From assembly GCF_000766865.1 (NCBI RefSeq), contig NZ_JNFA01000011.1:496001-560000 (forward strand): a stretch of DNA of 64,000 nucleotides, given 5' to 3'. A program made the position numbers and the translations under genes. This DNA is from Listeria booriae (GTDB taxonomy: Bacteria; Bacillota; Bacilli; Lactobacillales; Listeriaceae). The stretch's first letter is position 1. Each line of letters opens with the position of its first letter. The notes under the pieces are model-generated. The model saw only the letters and a list, made by a program, of their open reading frames with translations. It did not search any database and was not told the DNA's origin. Positions 26,480-36,868 of the stretch are shown here, in pieces.

Positions 26480-27124
26480 TTGGGTAAACGCACTTTTTAT
26501 TTTGTAAGGCATGGTAAGACGGAATGGAATTTGGCTAGAAGAATGCAGGGTTGGGGCGATTCACCTCTAATTACAGAAGGAATTGAGGGTGCGATTGCAA
26601 CTGGTGAGGCGCTACGAGATGTAGACTTTGCGGCTGTTTATTCTAGCCCAAGTAAGCGAACGATAGATACGACAGGTTATATTCTTGGCGATCGCGACTT
26701 GGAAGTGAAGACGCTTGACGGACTTCGTGAGATGAGTTTTGGTATTTGGGAAGGCGAACTTTTTGTCGATATTTTGAAAAACTATGGTGTGGAATACGAG
26801 ATGATGTTGGGAAATCCAGCGCATTATAAAGCGGAAGTCAGTAAAGGCGAGACATATCATCAAGTGAAGGAACGCACAAAACAAGCCGTGGAGCAGATTT
26901 TAGATGAGCAGCCAGAGGGTAATATTTTGGTTGTGTCACACGGAATGGCTTTGCGAATATTGATTTTTGTAGCTTTGGAAGGTGCTGATTTGCAGTCGCA
27001 TCGTGAGGAAACACCGCATTTATTGAACACTGGAATTACGGTTGTCGAGTACGAGGACGGCGAATTCCGCGTAATGAAAGCAAATGATATCTCTCATCTT
27101 GAGGGAATAGCTGAAGGAGTCTAA
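26480..27124 (+). CDS. Histidine phosphatase family protein
   Basis: 214 aa, cytosolic. RHGKTEWN near the N-terminus and the second histidine in LVVSHGMALR mark the phosphoglycerate-mutase-like superfamily; EMSFGIWEG is also conserved. Substrate unknown. TTG start at 26480, seven bases after GAGGAGG. Followed four bases later by the HAD phosphatase gene. Distant paralogue of the lipoprotein at 1987. Confidence 0.88.
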   Translation: MGKRTFYFVRHGKTEWNLARRMQGWGDSPLITEGIEGAIATGEALRDVDFAAVYSSPSKRTIDTTGYILGDRDLEVKTLDGLREMSFGIWEGELFVDILKNYGVEYEMMLGNPAHYKAEVSKGETYHQVKERTKQAVEQILDEQPEGNILVVSHGMALRILIFVALEGADLQSHREETPHLLNTGITVVEYEDGEFRVMKANDISHLEGIAEGV

Positions 27125-27128
27125 ACAA

Positions 27129-27941
27129 ATGATAAAATTAGTCGCGATTGATATTGATGGTACGTTACTGAGTGATAACCATGAAATTACACCGGAAGTT
27201 CATACGGCAATTCATAAAGCAAAGGCAAAAGGCGTGAAAGTTGTTCTATGTACAGGTCGTCCGCTTACTGGTGTTCAGCAGTACTTGACAGATTTGGAAT
27301 TGAAACGTGAAGGCGATTACGTTATTACTTTTAATGGCGCGATGGTGCAAGATACATTTACGAAAGAAGTTATGTCACATTTAACGCTTGATTATGATAG
27401 TGTTGTGGATATTTATAATATGAGCCGCGAAATTGGGCTGCATATGCATTATAGTGATGTTGATAATTTGTACACACCGAATCGTGATATTGGAAAATAC
27501 ACGGTTTATGAATCTTATATGACGAATACACCGCTATTTTATGTGCCGGTAGAAGAAATTCCGAAAGATGTGATGGCGTCGAAAGTGATGTTCATCGATG
27601 AAACAGAAGTTCTAGAACCAGCCATTGCCAAAATTCCAACTGCATTTGGCGAAAAATATAATTTAGTTCGTAGCTCACCGTATTTCTTAGAAGTTCTGAA
27701 TCCAGAAGCTAGCAAAGGTAGTGCTGTGGAACGCTTGGCGAAGAAACTTGGCATTCAGCAAAGCGAAGTTATGTGTATCGGAGACCAAGAGAACGATTCA
27801 ACAATGATTGAATACGCAGGTGTTGGCGTTGCGATGGATAATGCGATTGATAAAATTAAAGACATGGCCGATTTTATCACGTTATCCAATAACGAAAGCG
27901 GTGTTGCGCATGCTATCAATAAATATGTTTTGGAAGGATAG
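27129..27941 (+). CDS. Cof-type HAD-superfamily phosphatase
   Basis: 270 aa. DIDGTLL (nucleophile Asp8) at the start, GRP in motif II, and CIGDQENDSTMIEYAG as motif IV, with a C2B cap between. Members dephosphorylate sugar phosphates or flavin precursors. Overlapping functions with the preceding phosphatase; the two genes are nearly contiguous and are followed 8 bp later by the ferredoxin-like gene. Confidence 0.9.
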   Translation: MIKLVAIDIDGTLLSDNHEITPEVHTAIHKAKAKGVKVVLCTGRPLTGVQQYLTDLELKREGDYVITFNGAMVQDTFTKEVMSHLTLDYDSVVDIYNMSREIGLHMHYSDVDNLYTPNRDIGKYTVYESYMTNTPLFYVPVEEIPKDVMASKVMFIDETEVLEPAIAKIPTAFGEKYNLVRSSPYFLEVLNPEASKGSAVERLAKKLGIQQSEVMCIGDQENDSTMIEYAGVGVAMDNAIDKIKDMADFITLSNNESGVAHAINKYVLEG

Positions 27942-27949
27942 GTGACAAG

Positions 27950-28177
27950 ATGAGTGATTGGATGGAGAAGGGCTACCGTGAATATCGTGGCAAGGAAATC
28001 AATGTGTATTTTAATACGGCGATTTGCGCGCATGCGGCAGAATGTGTAAAAGGTGACCCAGCTGTATTTGATACGAGTCGTAAACCGTGGATAGTTCCAG
28101 ATAATGCATCACCAGAAAAAGTCAAAGAAGTCATTCACCGCTGTCCAAGTGGCGCACTTAAGTATCAAGTGAAATAG
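27950..28177 (+). CDS. Single-cluster ferredoxin-like protein (Fer4_19, YjdI type)
   Basis: 75 aa. Cysteines in AICAHAAECVKG and HRCPSGAL match the divergent (4Fe-4S) mono-cluster domain Fer4_19. In E. coli the homologous yjdI lies next to yjdJ, a small GNAT protein, and the same pair occurs here. Function unknown; electron transfer or cluster sensing is possible. Confidence 0.85.
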   Translation: MSDWMEKGYREYRGKEINVYFNTAICAHAAECVKGDPAVFDTSRKPWIVPDNASPEKVKEVIHRCPSGALKYQVK

Positions 28178-28187
28178 GAGGTTGTTG

Positions 28188-28466
28188 ATGATGGAATTTG
28201 TTAAAGGTGAGAATCGTTTTTTCAAAGAAGATGAGAACGGGAAGTTAATTGCGGAAGTAACGTGGGTTCCAAGTGGGGATTCGCTTGTTATTTTGGACCA
28301 TACGTTTGTAGATGAAAGTCTGCGCGGTCAAGGCATCGCTTCTGAACTTGTTGAAAAAGTAGCGGACACAATGCGAGCTGAAGGTAAGAAAATCGTCCCA
28401 ACTTGTCCATTCGCTAAAGCAGAGTTCGAGCGTAAACCAGATAAATATAATGATATTAAAGCATAA
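28188..28466 (+). CDS. Small GNAT-fold acetyltransferase (YjdJ type)
   Basis: About 92 aa. SLRGQGIASELVEKV is the acetyl-CoA pyrophosphate loop, and CPFAKAEFERKPDKY is the conserved C-terminal end of the GNAT_acetyltr_2 family. ATG at 28188 (or 28191) follows TAGGAGG. Ten bases after the ferredoxin-like gene. Confidence 0.88.
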   Translation: MMEFVKGENRFFKEDENGKLIAEVTWVPSGDSLVILDHTFVDESLRGQGIASELVEKVADTMRAEGKKIVPTCPFAKAEFERKPDKYNDIKA

Positions 28467-28489
28467 TATTTCCCGGGAAATAGATATAG

Positions 28490-28524
28490 AAAAAGGCGAA
28501 GTGCGGCAGTCACTTCGCCTTTTT
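28490..28524. terminator. Bidirectional terminator
   Basis: AAAAAGGCGAAGTG/CACTTCGCCTTTTT, 14-bp perfect stem with seven-base loop, between converging genes. Confidence 0.92.
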
Positions 28525-28525
28525 G

Positions 28526-28732
28526 TTATAGGGATTCGTAAGTTGTGAGTGTTAAGTCATCACGCTGTTTCAATGCGGTCATGAATTTATCCATGGATTC
28601 TTTGGTTAAACTGTACTCTACGGAATTAATTGTGATCAGGTATTTGGTTAGGTTAATTGCTTCGATTTTTTGCAAGTCAATCAGCACGTTCTCTTTTGTA
28701 ACAAGTACAACTTCCAATAAATGTAGTATCAT
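28526..28732 (-). CDS. Small protein of unknown function (68 aa)
   Basis: Soluble, with alternating beta-type segments (LEVVLVTKENVLIDL; LITINSVEYSL) and a C-terminal helix. It has an excellent ribosome binding site (AAGGAGG, nine bases before ATG) and its own terminator, so it is very likely expressed. I recognise no family. Confidence 0.7.
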   Translation of the reverse strand: MILHLLEVVLVTKENVLIDLQKIEAINLTKYLITINSVEYSLTKESMDKFMTALKQRDDLTLTTYESL

Positions 28733-28892
28733 TTTTGAATACCTCCTTAAATTTTCCGTTCTATACTTTCACTATACACTATTTCTGAGGGGATTGCTCA
28801 AAAAGAAACAAAATTATGACTTAATAATTCGGCTTCTTGCTTTCAATTTAAAAGATTATACTTTAAAATGAAGAGGTAAAGAGTTTACCTAA

Positions 28893-30344
<1,452 letters not shown>

Positions 30345-30350
30345 AATGAG

Positions 30351-30392
30351 AAGAGCGTAAGTCCTTTGGTGAGAAGGGTTTACGCTCTTTTG
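30351..30392 (+). terminator. Terminator after GH1 gene
   Basis: AAGAGCGTAAGTCCTT pairs with AGAAGGGTTTACGCTCTT, then TTTG. The rest of 30393-30591 is AT-rich with no gene seen. Confidence 0.85.
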
Positions 30393-30591
30393 TATGTGAA
30401 TATGAAAAATAACCTACACAAATAATAGTATACATGCTAAATGATGATTCGAAAACCCTAAAAATTCCCTTTCGCGGACTTGCGCTGCACATGAAAAGCT
30501 GGATATATCTTTTTTTTATTTTAGCTTCATGAAGTGATATTCATTTTACGCATATCACATAGATACATAACACGAGCATGCAGAAAAACGA

Positions 30592-30621
30592 TTGTACTTC
30601 TATAATTTTGGCTCGTATAAT
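30592..30621 (+). promoter_or_regulatory. Promoter of the CocE-type hydrolase
   Basis: TTGTAC (30592-30597), 18-bp spacer, TATAAT (30616-30621). Confidence 0.7.
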
Positions 30622-30670
30622 TAAAAGTAATCCACAACACTAAATCAAATAAGAACTAGGAGGAATATAA

Positions 30671-32434
30671 ATGACTACAAAAATTACAGAAAAAATGTAC
30701 TTCAGCCCATCATTTGAATATATTGACAATGGAATCGAACATGGAGTTTTGAGTCCGTTTGAAACAAAGGAAGTTATTTTGAAAAAAGGACAGGTAATCG
30801 CAGAGGGCTTCAAACCACTAACTTGCGATATTAAAATGCTCAAAGACATCCCAGTGAAATTACGTGATGGTGTCACAATTTATACGGATATCTACTTGCC
30901 AATATCAGAGGAGCAAGTGCCAGTTCTTATTGCTTGGAGCCCTTACGGCAAGAGCGCGGGAACGGCACCTCGTTACAAAAATCTATTCCAGATGCTAGGT
31001 ATGGGAAATCAATGGAACTCAGGTCTGACAAAGTTCGAAGCACCTGATCCAGCTTACTGGTGTGCACATGGGTATGCTGTTTGTAATCCTGATATGCGTG
31101 GTATTGCTCATAGCGAAGGAGATACAACAATGATTGGTTCTCAAGAAGCTGAGGATGGTTATGATTTAATTGAGTGGTTAGCGACACAATCTTGGTGCAA
31201 CGGTAAAACAGCTCTCACAGGCACGTCATATTTAGCTTTTTCACAATGGTTTATCGCCTCCACACAGCCACCACATTTGACATGTATCAACCCTACAGAA
31301 GGGCTTGCAGATGGTTATCGTGACTTAGCTTTTATCGGTGGTATTCCTGATGAAAATTTCATCGAACGTCTACAAATTAATCATGTCAGTGCTAAAGGTG
31401 CTAAACGGGAGGATTTAGTAAAGGAAATGAAAGCTTATCCGCTTGCAGACGCGGAGGTTTGGAAAGATAAAGTCGCTGATGCGAGTGCTATTACGGTCCC
31501 TGCTTTCGTTATAGCAAGTTACTCCAATACGTTGCACACGATGGGCACATTCCGTTCATGGCGTTCCTTAGGTTCACAAGAAAAATGGCTTCGCATCCAT
31601 GATAGTCAAGAATGGCCATATTATTACGATGAAAATAACACGGAAGAATTACGCCGCTTTTTCGATTACTATTTACTTGAAAAAGACAACGGTTGGGACA
31701 AGACACCGAGGGTACGCTACTCGCTCATCGATTTCCAAGGAGGAAACCAAACGGATTTACAATCGGAAGTTTTCCCACCTGCGTCTAGTGAGAACAAACG
31801 CTACTACATGAATGGGAAATTCCGTACATTACAAGAAAATCCAGAGTTAGAAGATTTTCCAGTAATGTATTCTCCGGAAAGCTTACCAGGTCGGACTTCC
31901 TTCCAGATGACTTTCGATGAAGAAACCCAATTTGTAGGCTATCCTAAAGCAAAACTTTTCATGGAAGTGGATGGATATGATGATATGGATGTTTTTGTTT
32001 GGGTGCAAAAGTTAGACAAGTTTGGCAATGTTTTAAGTGAATTTGTCGTTCCGAATCATGGTGCGGCGCTTCAAGATTTCACGCAAGAAGGAGCATCAGC
32101 ACTACGTTACAAAGGTTCTTGGGGACGTCTTCGTGCTTCCATGCGTCACATTGATAAGGAGCTGGCAACAGATGAAATTCCGGCGTATACGTTTGACCGT
32201 GTTGAAAAATTAGCGAGTGGAGAAATTATCGCACTTGATATTGTGTTAAGCCCGCTTGGTCTGTCATACAAAGCAGGTGAAACTCTTAGAATAGTTATAA
32301 GCACAAAAGATGAACTAGGCTCAGTGATGCCAGGCACACCAGGTTGTACGCCTGATAATAAGGGAATTCATACACTTCATACAGGCGGCGAATATGCGTC
32401 TTATCTTCAACTCCCTTTACTAACGACTTTCTAA
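30671..32434 (+). CDS. CocE/NonD-family hydrolase (S15 X-Pro peptidase-like)
   Basis: 587 aa, cytosolic. Alpha/beta hydrolase core with IAWSPYGKS, DMRGIAHSEG and nucleophile Ser186 in GTSYLAFSQW, a helical cap, and the C-terminal jelly-roll typical of CocE and PepX (FVGYPKAKLFMEVDGYDDMD). Family members hydrolyse esters, amides or X-Pro dipeptides; substrate cannot be told. ATG 30671 behind AGGAGG. The LysR gene 88 bp downstream probably regulates it. Confidence 0.88.
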   Translation: MTTKITEKMYFSPSFEYIDNGIEHGVLSPFETKEVILKKGQVIAEGFKPLTCDIKMLKDIPVKLRDGVTIYTDIYLPISEEQVPVLIAWSPYGKSAGTAPRYKNLFQMLGMGNQWNSGLTKFEAPDPAYWCAHGYAVCNPDMRGIAHSEGDTTMIGSQEAEDGYDLIEWLATQSWCNGKTALTGTSYLAFSQWFIASTQPPHLTCINPTEGLADGYRDLAFIGGIPDENFIERLQINHVSAKGAKREDLVKEMKAYPLADAEVWKDKVADASAITVPAFVIASYSNTLHTMGTFRSWRSLGSQEKWLRIHDSQEWPYYYDENNTEELRRFFDYYLLEKDNGWDKTPRVRYSLIDFQGGNQTDLQSEVFPPASSENKRYYMNGKFRTLQENPELEDFPVMYSPESLPGRTSFQMTFDEETQFVGYPKAKLFMEVDGYDDMDVFVWVQKLDKFGNVLSEFVVPNHGAALQDFTQEGASALRYKGSWGRLRASMRHIDKELATDEIPAYTFDRVEKLASGEIIALDIVLSPLGLSYKAGETLRIVISTKDELGSVMPGTPGCTPDNKGIHTLHTGGEYASYLQLPLLTTF

Positions 32435-32522
32435 AAATGGACGGATGGCAATATCTTGTCAAATGAAATAGTTCACTTTATAATGAACGTACTATAAATA
32501 TTTTGTCTGAAATGGAGCCATT

Positions 32523-33443
32523 ATGAAGTTATCAAGCTTGAATTATTTTGTGGAAGTCGCGACAGAAGGTAGTTTTACGAAAGCTTCTGAAAAACTGTAC
32601 ATTTCGCAACCAACGTTAAGTAGACGAATACAGGAATTGGAAAATGAATTAGGTGTGGCATTGTTTATCCGTCATAGCCATAAGATTGAATTATCCGAGG
32701 AGGGCGAGAAATTTTTAGTTGAAGTGAATGATGTATTGAAACGCATGGACAATCTAGCTCATATGTTTGATACTCAAACTAGCCCGCATGAAAGACCACA
32801 AGTATTAAAGATTGGCTATTTAGCAAATTTCAATATGGGGAAAATGTATGAGTTGCTGGATCGGTTTAAAATGAACTATCCGAATCTCCAATTTTTAATG
32901 AAGCAAGATACGCCGATGAACTTGTCTGATGGGCTTTGTAGTGGGGAATATGATTTGGTATTTGATTTGTCGGTTTATTTCCAAGCTAGTGAAAATATTG
33001 AACAGGTAATTTTCAAGAAAAATCATTTACAAATCGCTGTACCTACAAATAATTCGTTAGCTCATAAGAATAAAGTAGATTTTGCCGACTTAAGCCAGGA
33101 AACCTTTATCTTGCTTGAACGGCAGCAGTCACCTGTTATTGTTGATTATGTCATTAACCAAGGAATTCGAAACGGCTTTCATTTAAAAGCTAATCACTAT
33201 GTAAAAGACCTTGATGAAGGCTTATCAATGGTTTCATTAGGTAACGGATTGGCGTTCTTATACTCGGGAATGAACGATGGTAGCCTTGAAGAGAAATACC
33301 GGGTCAAAATTATTGATTTAAAAAGTGATACGAAGGGCCAAAATATTGTGATGGCTATTGACAAAAATAATACAAATAACTTCCTTCAAGAATTGTTTCG
33401 TTTTGTAAAAAAGGATTTACTAAAAGGCGATAATAAAATATAG
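32523..33443 (+). CDS. LysR-family transcription regulator
   Basis: 306 aa. Winged helix-turn-helix at the start (SFTKASEKLYISQPTLSRRI), then a periplasmic-binding-like effector domain from ~90. Same strand as, and just after, the CocE-type gene, an unusual order for LysR genes, which more often diverge from their target. Confidence 0.9.
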   Translation: MKLSSLNYFVEVATEGSFTKASEKLYISQPTLSRRIQELENELGVALFIRHSHKIELSEEGEKFLVEVNDVLKRMDNLAHMFDTQTSPHERPQVLKIGYLANFNMGKMYELLDRFKMNYPNLQFLMKQDTPMNLSDGLCSGEYDLVFDLSVYFQASENIEQVIFKKNHLQIAVPTNNSLAHKNKVDFADLSQETFILLERQQSPVIVDYVINQGIRNGFHLKANHYVKDLDEGLSMVSLGNGLAFLYSGMNDGSLEEKYRVKIIDLKSDTKGQNIVMAIDKNNTNNFLQELFRFVKKDLLKGDNKI

Positions 33444-33449
33444 TTTACT

Positions 33450-33482
33450 GGACTGACGAATTTAGAAATACTTTCTCAGTCC
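33450..33482 (+). terminator. Weak hairpin after the LysR gene
   Basis: GGACTGA/TCAGTCC closing a 19-base loop, then ATTTCTTC. Confidence 0.45.
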
Positions 33483-33546
33483 ATTTCTTCGTCTAAAAAA
33501 AGCCCAATTTTATTTTTGTAATAATTTAAACACAATGGATAGTCTT

Positions 33547-33560
33547 GAAAGCGTTGACAA
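33547..33560 (+). promoter_or_regulatory. cre site 1 of the chitinase gene
   Basis: TGAAAGCGTTGACA, a near-perfect catabolite-responsive element. Its last six bases, TTGACA, look like a -35, so CcpA binding would block the promoter; a matching -10 is not clear. Confidence 0.75.
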
Positions 33561-33687
33561 ATGAGGTTAATTATCTGGATTGGTCTATACACATGACATT
33601 TTGAACCAATTTTTTTCGAGGTTTTGCATTGTTTTAGCAGGGTATTTGCTTAATGTCAGTAGTTTTGGCAAAAAGTAGAGCGCTTGG

Positions 33688-33701
33688 TGAAAGCGTAAAC
33701 A
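33688..33701 (+). promoter_or_regulatory. cre site 2 in the chitinase leader
   Basis: TGAAAGCGTAAACA fits the TGNAARCGNWWWCA consensus completely and lies just before the ribosome binding site (33704-33710), where bound CcpA could act as a roadblock. Confidence 0.75.
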
Positions 33702-33718
33702 ATGAGGGGGATTTACGA

Positions 33719-34792
33719 ATGGTTGAATGGAAGAACACGAAGAAATGGGTAGCAGGTGGAGTTTTAACGGCAGCGGTGGCACTGGGTGTGTCTTTAACGG
33801 GAGGTACACAGGCTCAAGCAGTGGTCGATGATGCGTCAGCAATGCCTAGCATTCAAGGGAAACAAGTTCTAGTTGGTTATTGGCACAGTTGGAAATCCAC
33901 GGGTAAAGATGGTTACAAACAAGGTACTTCGGCGGATATCGCGCTAAAAGATGTTAATTCGGCTTACAATGTTGTTCCGGTTTCTTTCATGAAGGGTGAC
34001 GGCGTAAATCGAATCCCGACTTTCAAACCGGTTGGGCTTACGGATAGTGAGTTCCGCGCGCAAGTTGCAGCTTTAAATAAACAGGGACGCAGTGTTGTGC
34101 TAGCGCTTGGTGGTGCTGATGGTCACGTGCAACTGCAAACTGGTGATGAGCAGGCTTTTGCAAACGAAATTATTCGCCAAGTGGAAACGTACGGTTTTGA
34201 CGGGCTGGATATTGACCTTGAGCAAACGGCGATTACGGCTGGTAACAACCAAACAGTGATTCCGGCAGCTCTAAAAATTGTTAAAAATCACTATGCAGCG
34301 GAAGGCAAGAACTTCCTAATCACAATGGCTCCGGAGTTCCCATATTTGAAACCAGGTGCGGCGTATCAAAGCTATATCACGTCACTAACTGGTTACTATG
34401 ACTATATCGCGCCTCAATTTTATAATCAAGGTGGCGACGGTGTTTGGGTGGACGAAACGAACCAATGGATCGCCCAAAACAATGACACACTGAAAAAAGA
34501 ATTCTTGTATTACATGGCGGATTCGCTCATTCATGGCACGCGCGGTTATCTTCAAATCCCAGCGGATAAATTAGTTATCGGCTTGCCATCGAATAATGAC
34601 GCGGCAGCAACAGGCTATGTTATTAATCCACAAAATGTATACGACGCATTCAATATGTTGAAAACGGCGGGAACTCCGCTTAAAGGGATCATGACTTGGT
34701 CAGCAAACTGGGATGCAGGTAAAAACAGCGCTGGTGTAAGTTATAATAATGCTTTCGCCAACGCATACGGTCCATTCTTAGGAACTAAATAA
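33719..34792 (+). CDS. chiA: Secreted chitinase, GH18
   Basis: 357 aa. Signal peptide to about residue 34 (TQAQA), then one GH18 barrel with the catalytic DGLDIDLEQ (Asp161, Asp164, Asp166, Glu168). No chitin-binding module, so it resembles the shorter, ChiA-type enzyme of Listeria rather than the modular ChiB. ATG at 33719 follows GAGGGGG; the longer frame from 33653 is without a ribosome binding site. Carbon-catabolite control is indicated by two cre sites. Confidence 0.92.
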   Translation: MVEWKNTKKWVAGGVLTAAVALGVSLTGGTQAQAVVDDASAMPSIQGKQVLVGYWHSWKSTGKDGYKQGTSADIALKDVNSAYNVVPVSFMKGDGVNRIPTFKPVGLTDSEFRAQVAALNKQGRSVVLALGGADGHVQLQTGDEQAFANEIIRQVETYGFDGLDIDLEQTAITAGNNQTVIPAALKIVKNHYAAEGKNFLITMAPEFPYLKPGAAYQSYITSLTGYYDYIAPQFYNQGGDGVWVDETNQWIAQNNDTLKKEFLYYMADSLIHGTRGYLQIPADKLVIGLPSNNDAAATGYVINPQNVYDAFNMLKTAGTPLKGIMTWSANWDAGKNSAGVSYNNAFANAYGPFLGTK

Positions 34793-34799
34793 TTATACG

Positions 34800-34832
34800 A
34801 AACCAAGTGGTCAATGGCTGCTTGGTTTTTTT
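34800..34832 (+). terminator. Chitinase terminator
   Basis: AAACCAAG/CTTGGTTT stem with seven T. Confidence 0.85.
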
Positions 34833-34945
34833 ATGTAGGCAAAATGTTTTAATTCCTTCTTAAAATTGGATTTATAGGGCTTCTTTAGGGTATAGTAAGG
34901 TAGCGAAAGTTTTTGCAAAATTGCTAACGAAGGAGGATGAGAACA

Positions 34946-35470
34946 ATGCGTAAGTTTTATTTGTATTTTATTTTAGTGATGGCGCTTGTCATGATTGGGT
35001 TAGGACTTTATTTCGTGTTTAATCCAGGCACGTCGCTTGCTGCGTTCACGTTTGTCATTGGAATTGTACTATTATTGAATGGTTTGAATGAAATTATTTC
35101 GTATTTTAAGGGACGCAAAGTGTTGAAAATATCAAATTGGATTTTGCTTGACGGAGCGATTTCGTTGATTGCTGGTTTGATTATTTTGATTAACAACAAT
35201 ATCGGTGAGAAATTCATCGTGTTGATTTTTGTTATTTGGGTACTTGCTTCGGCGATTCTAAACATCATGATGGCATTCTCGGTAAAAGGTTCTAAGGGTT
35301 GGATTTTCGTATTGATTATCGGTATTATTGGTGCGATTATCGCGATTATTTCCCTATTTAGCTCAGCAATTGTTGCTGTGACAGTTGGCTTGATTCTCGG
35401 CGGATTCTTTATTTTCCAAGGGATTGCTTGTTTGCTGTTGTTTAACGGGATTCGTAAGCAGATGAAATAA
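34946..35470 (+). CDS. HdeD/DUF308-family membrane protein
   Basis: 174 aa with six predicted membrane helices, two per ~55-residue DUF308 unit (GLGLYFVFNPGTSLAAFTFV; IVLLLNGLNEIISYFKGR; and so on). Role unknown; relatives are linked to acid or general stress. ATG at 34946 is nine bases after AGGAGG; the ATG at 34937 abuts that site and is unlikely. Confidence 0.85.
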   Translation: MRKFYLYFILVMALVMIGLGLYFVFNPGTSLAAFTFVIGIVLLLNGLNEIISYFKGRKVLKISNWILLDGAISLIAGLIILINNNIGEKFIVLIFVIWVLASAILNIMMAFSVKGSKGWIFVLIIGIIGAIIAIISLFSSAIVAVTVGLILGGFFIFQGIACLLLFNGIRKQMK

Positions 35471-35481
35471 GATAGCATGAA

Positions 35482-35536
35482 AATACCTTTTTGCGGGTAA
35501 CCTGTTTTTGGGGTTGCTTGTGAAGGGGTGTTTTTT
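35482..35536 (+). terminator. Terminator with 21-bp G-U-rich stem
   Basis: 35482-35502 pairs base for base with 35512-35532 if G-U pairs are allowed, followed by TTTT. Confidence 0.75.
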
Positions 35537-35605
35537 AGTTTAGATTAGTGGGAAAATCACGCTAAATATGATAGGCTTTTTGAAAATGGTGTAGGGGTGA
35601 TTTGG

Positions 35606-36820
35606 ATGGAGTATTGGTTGAGTAATGCGCGTTTGGAGACTGGCTTTGTTTGGCGCGATGGACGTGTTGTTGGAACGGAGACTGATCTTTTCGATTTATT
35701 GGTGCGTGATGGAAAAATAACAGAGATACAGACAGCGGGGACGGCGGATAAAGCGAATTTGCCTGTGAAAAATGCGGACGGGTATCTTGTTGTGCCTTCG
35801 TTTGTGGAGAAGCATATCCATTTAGATAAAACGAAACTTGGTGCGCCGTGGAGTGCAGTGACGCCAGTGAATTCGATTGTAGAGCGATTTACGTTAGAGA
35901 CAGACGAGTTAGCAGCTTTGCCTGTTGGGATGGCGGATCGGGCGAGAAAACTGATTGATATAGAGCTTCGGAATGGGGCGACAATGTTTCGGTCACATAT
36001 TGATGTGCATCCGCGAGCGGGTTTGAAATACTTGGAGACAATTCAGGAAGTTTTGCAAGGATATAGTGGGAAATTGGAGTCAGAGCTAGTGGCATTTCCG
36101 CAACATGGTTTGCTACGATCGGACAGTGTAGCGCTTGTACGAGAGGCATTGCGTAATGGGGCAACCTTGATTGGTGGGGTTGATCCTGGAAATGTGGATG
36201 GGGACGTGGAGCGGTCGTTGGAAACAATGTTTGAGCTTGCTGTGGCGGAGAATGCGGGTGTTGATATTCATGTGCATGACCGTGGGGAAGTCGGGAAAGC
36301 GACGTTTTGGAAGTTGTTGGAGCTTGTGAAAGAGTCTCAATTACAGGGGCGGGTGGCCGTGAGTCATGCGTTTGCGTTGGGAGATTTTGATGGGGCAGAG
36401 AAGGCAGAACTTTTTGGGGAGCTTGCGACGGAGCGTGTTGCTATTGTTACTAGTGTGCCGATTGGTGGTCAGATGCCGCCGATTAATGATTTGGAGGAAG
36501 CCGGTGTGACGGTGCATGTTGGTTGCGATAATGTGTATGATTGCTGGTCGCCGTATGGTAATGCTGATTTATTGGAACGAATCGGTAGGCTTGGTGAAAT
36601 TACGGGGCGCGTGACGGAAGACAGATTGGCGCAAACGCTAGGTTTGATTACAAATGGTGTCACACCGCTGGATAAAAACGGGAATCAGGTTTGGCCAAAG
36701 GTGGGCGATGATGCGAATTTTGTTTTAGTGGATGCGAGTTGTACGGCAGAATTAGTTGCTCGACGTTCGACACGAAAAGCTACCGTTTTCCGCGGTAATG
36801 TTGTTGCTGGGGAACTGTAA
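35606..36820 (+). CDS. Amidohydrolase (cytosine deaminase-like)
   Basis: 404 aa metal-dependent hydrolase. Ligands are expected from EKHIHLDKTKLG, the FRSHIDVHP strand, IHVHDRGE, VSHAFALG and the aspartate in GCDNVYDCWSP. The set is closest to cytosine deaminase and N-isopropylammelide hydrolases. Substrate not provable. ATG at 35606 follows AGGGGTG; GTG at 35597 lies inside that site. Confidence 0.85.
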   Translation: MEYWLSNARLETGFVWRDGRVVGTETDLFDLLVRDGKITEIQTAGTADKANLPVKNADGYLVVPSFVEKHIHLDKTKLGAPWSAVTPVNSIVERFTLETDELAALPVGMADRARKLIDIELRNGATMFRSHIDVHPRAGLKYLETIQEVLQGYSGKLESELVAFPQHGLLRSDSVALVREALRNGATLIGGVDPGNVDGDVERSLETMFELAVAENAGVDIHVHDRGEVGKATFWKLLELVKESQLQGRVAVSHAFALGDFDGAEKAELFGELATERVAIVTSVPIGGQMPPINDLEEAGVTVHVGCDNVYDCWSPYGNADLLERIGRLGEITGRVTEDRLAQTLGLITNGVTPLDKNGNQVWPKVGDDANFVLVDASCTAELVARRSTRKATVFRGNVVAGEL

Positions 36821-36825
36821 ATAAG

Positions 36826-36868
36826 AAATGCCTCGTAAAGCATAACGCTGCTTTGTGAGGCATTTTTT
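36826..36868. terminator. Terminator between converging genes
   Basis: AAATGCCTCGTAAAGC/GCTTTGTGAGGCATTT with a T-run on the plus strand. Confidence 0.88.
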
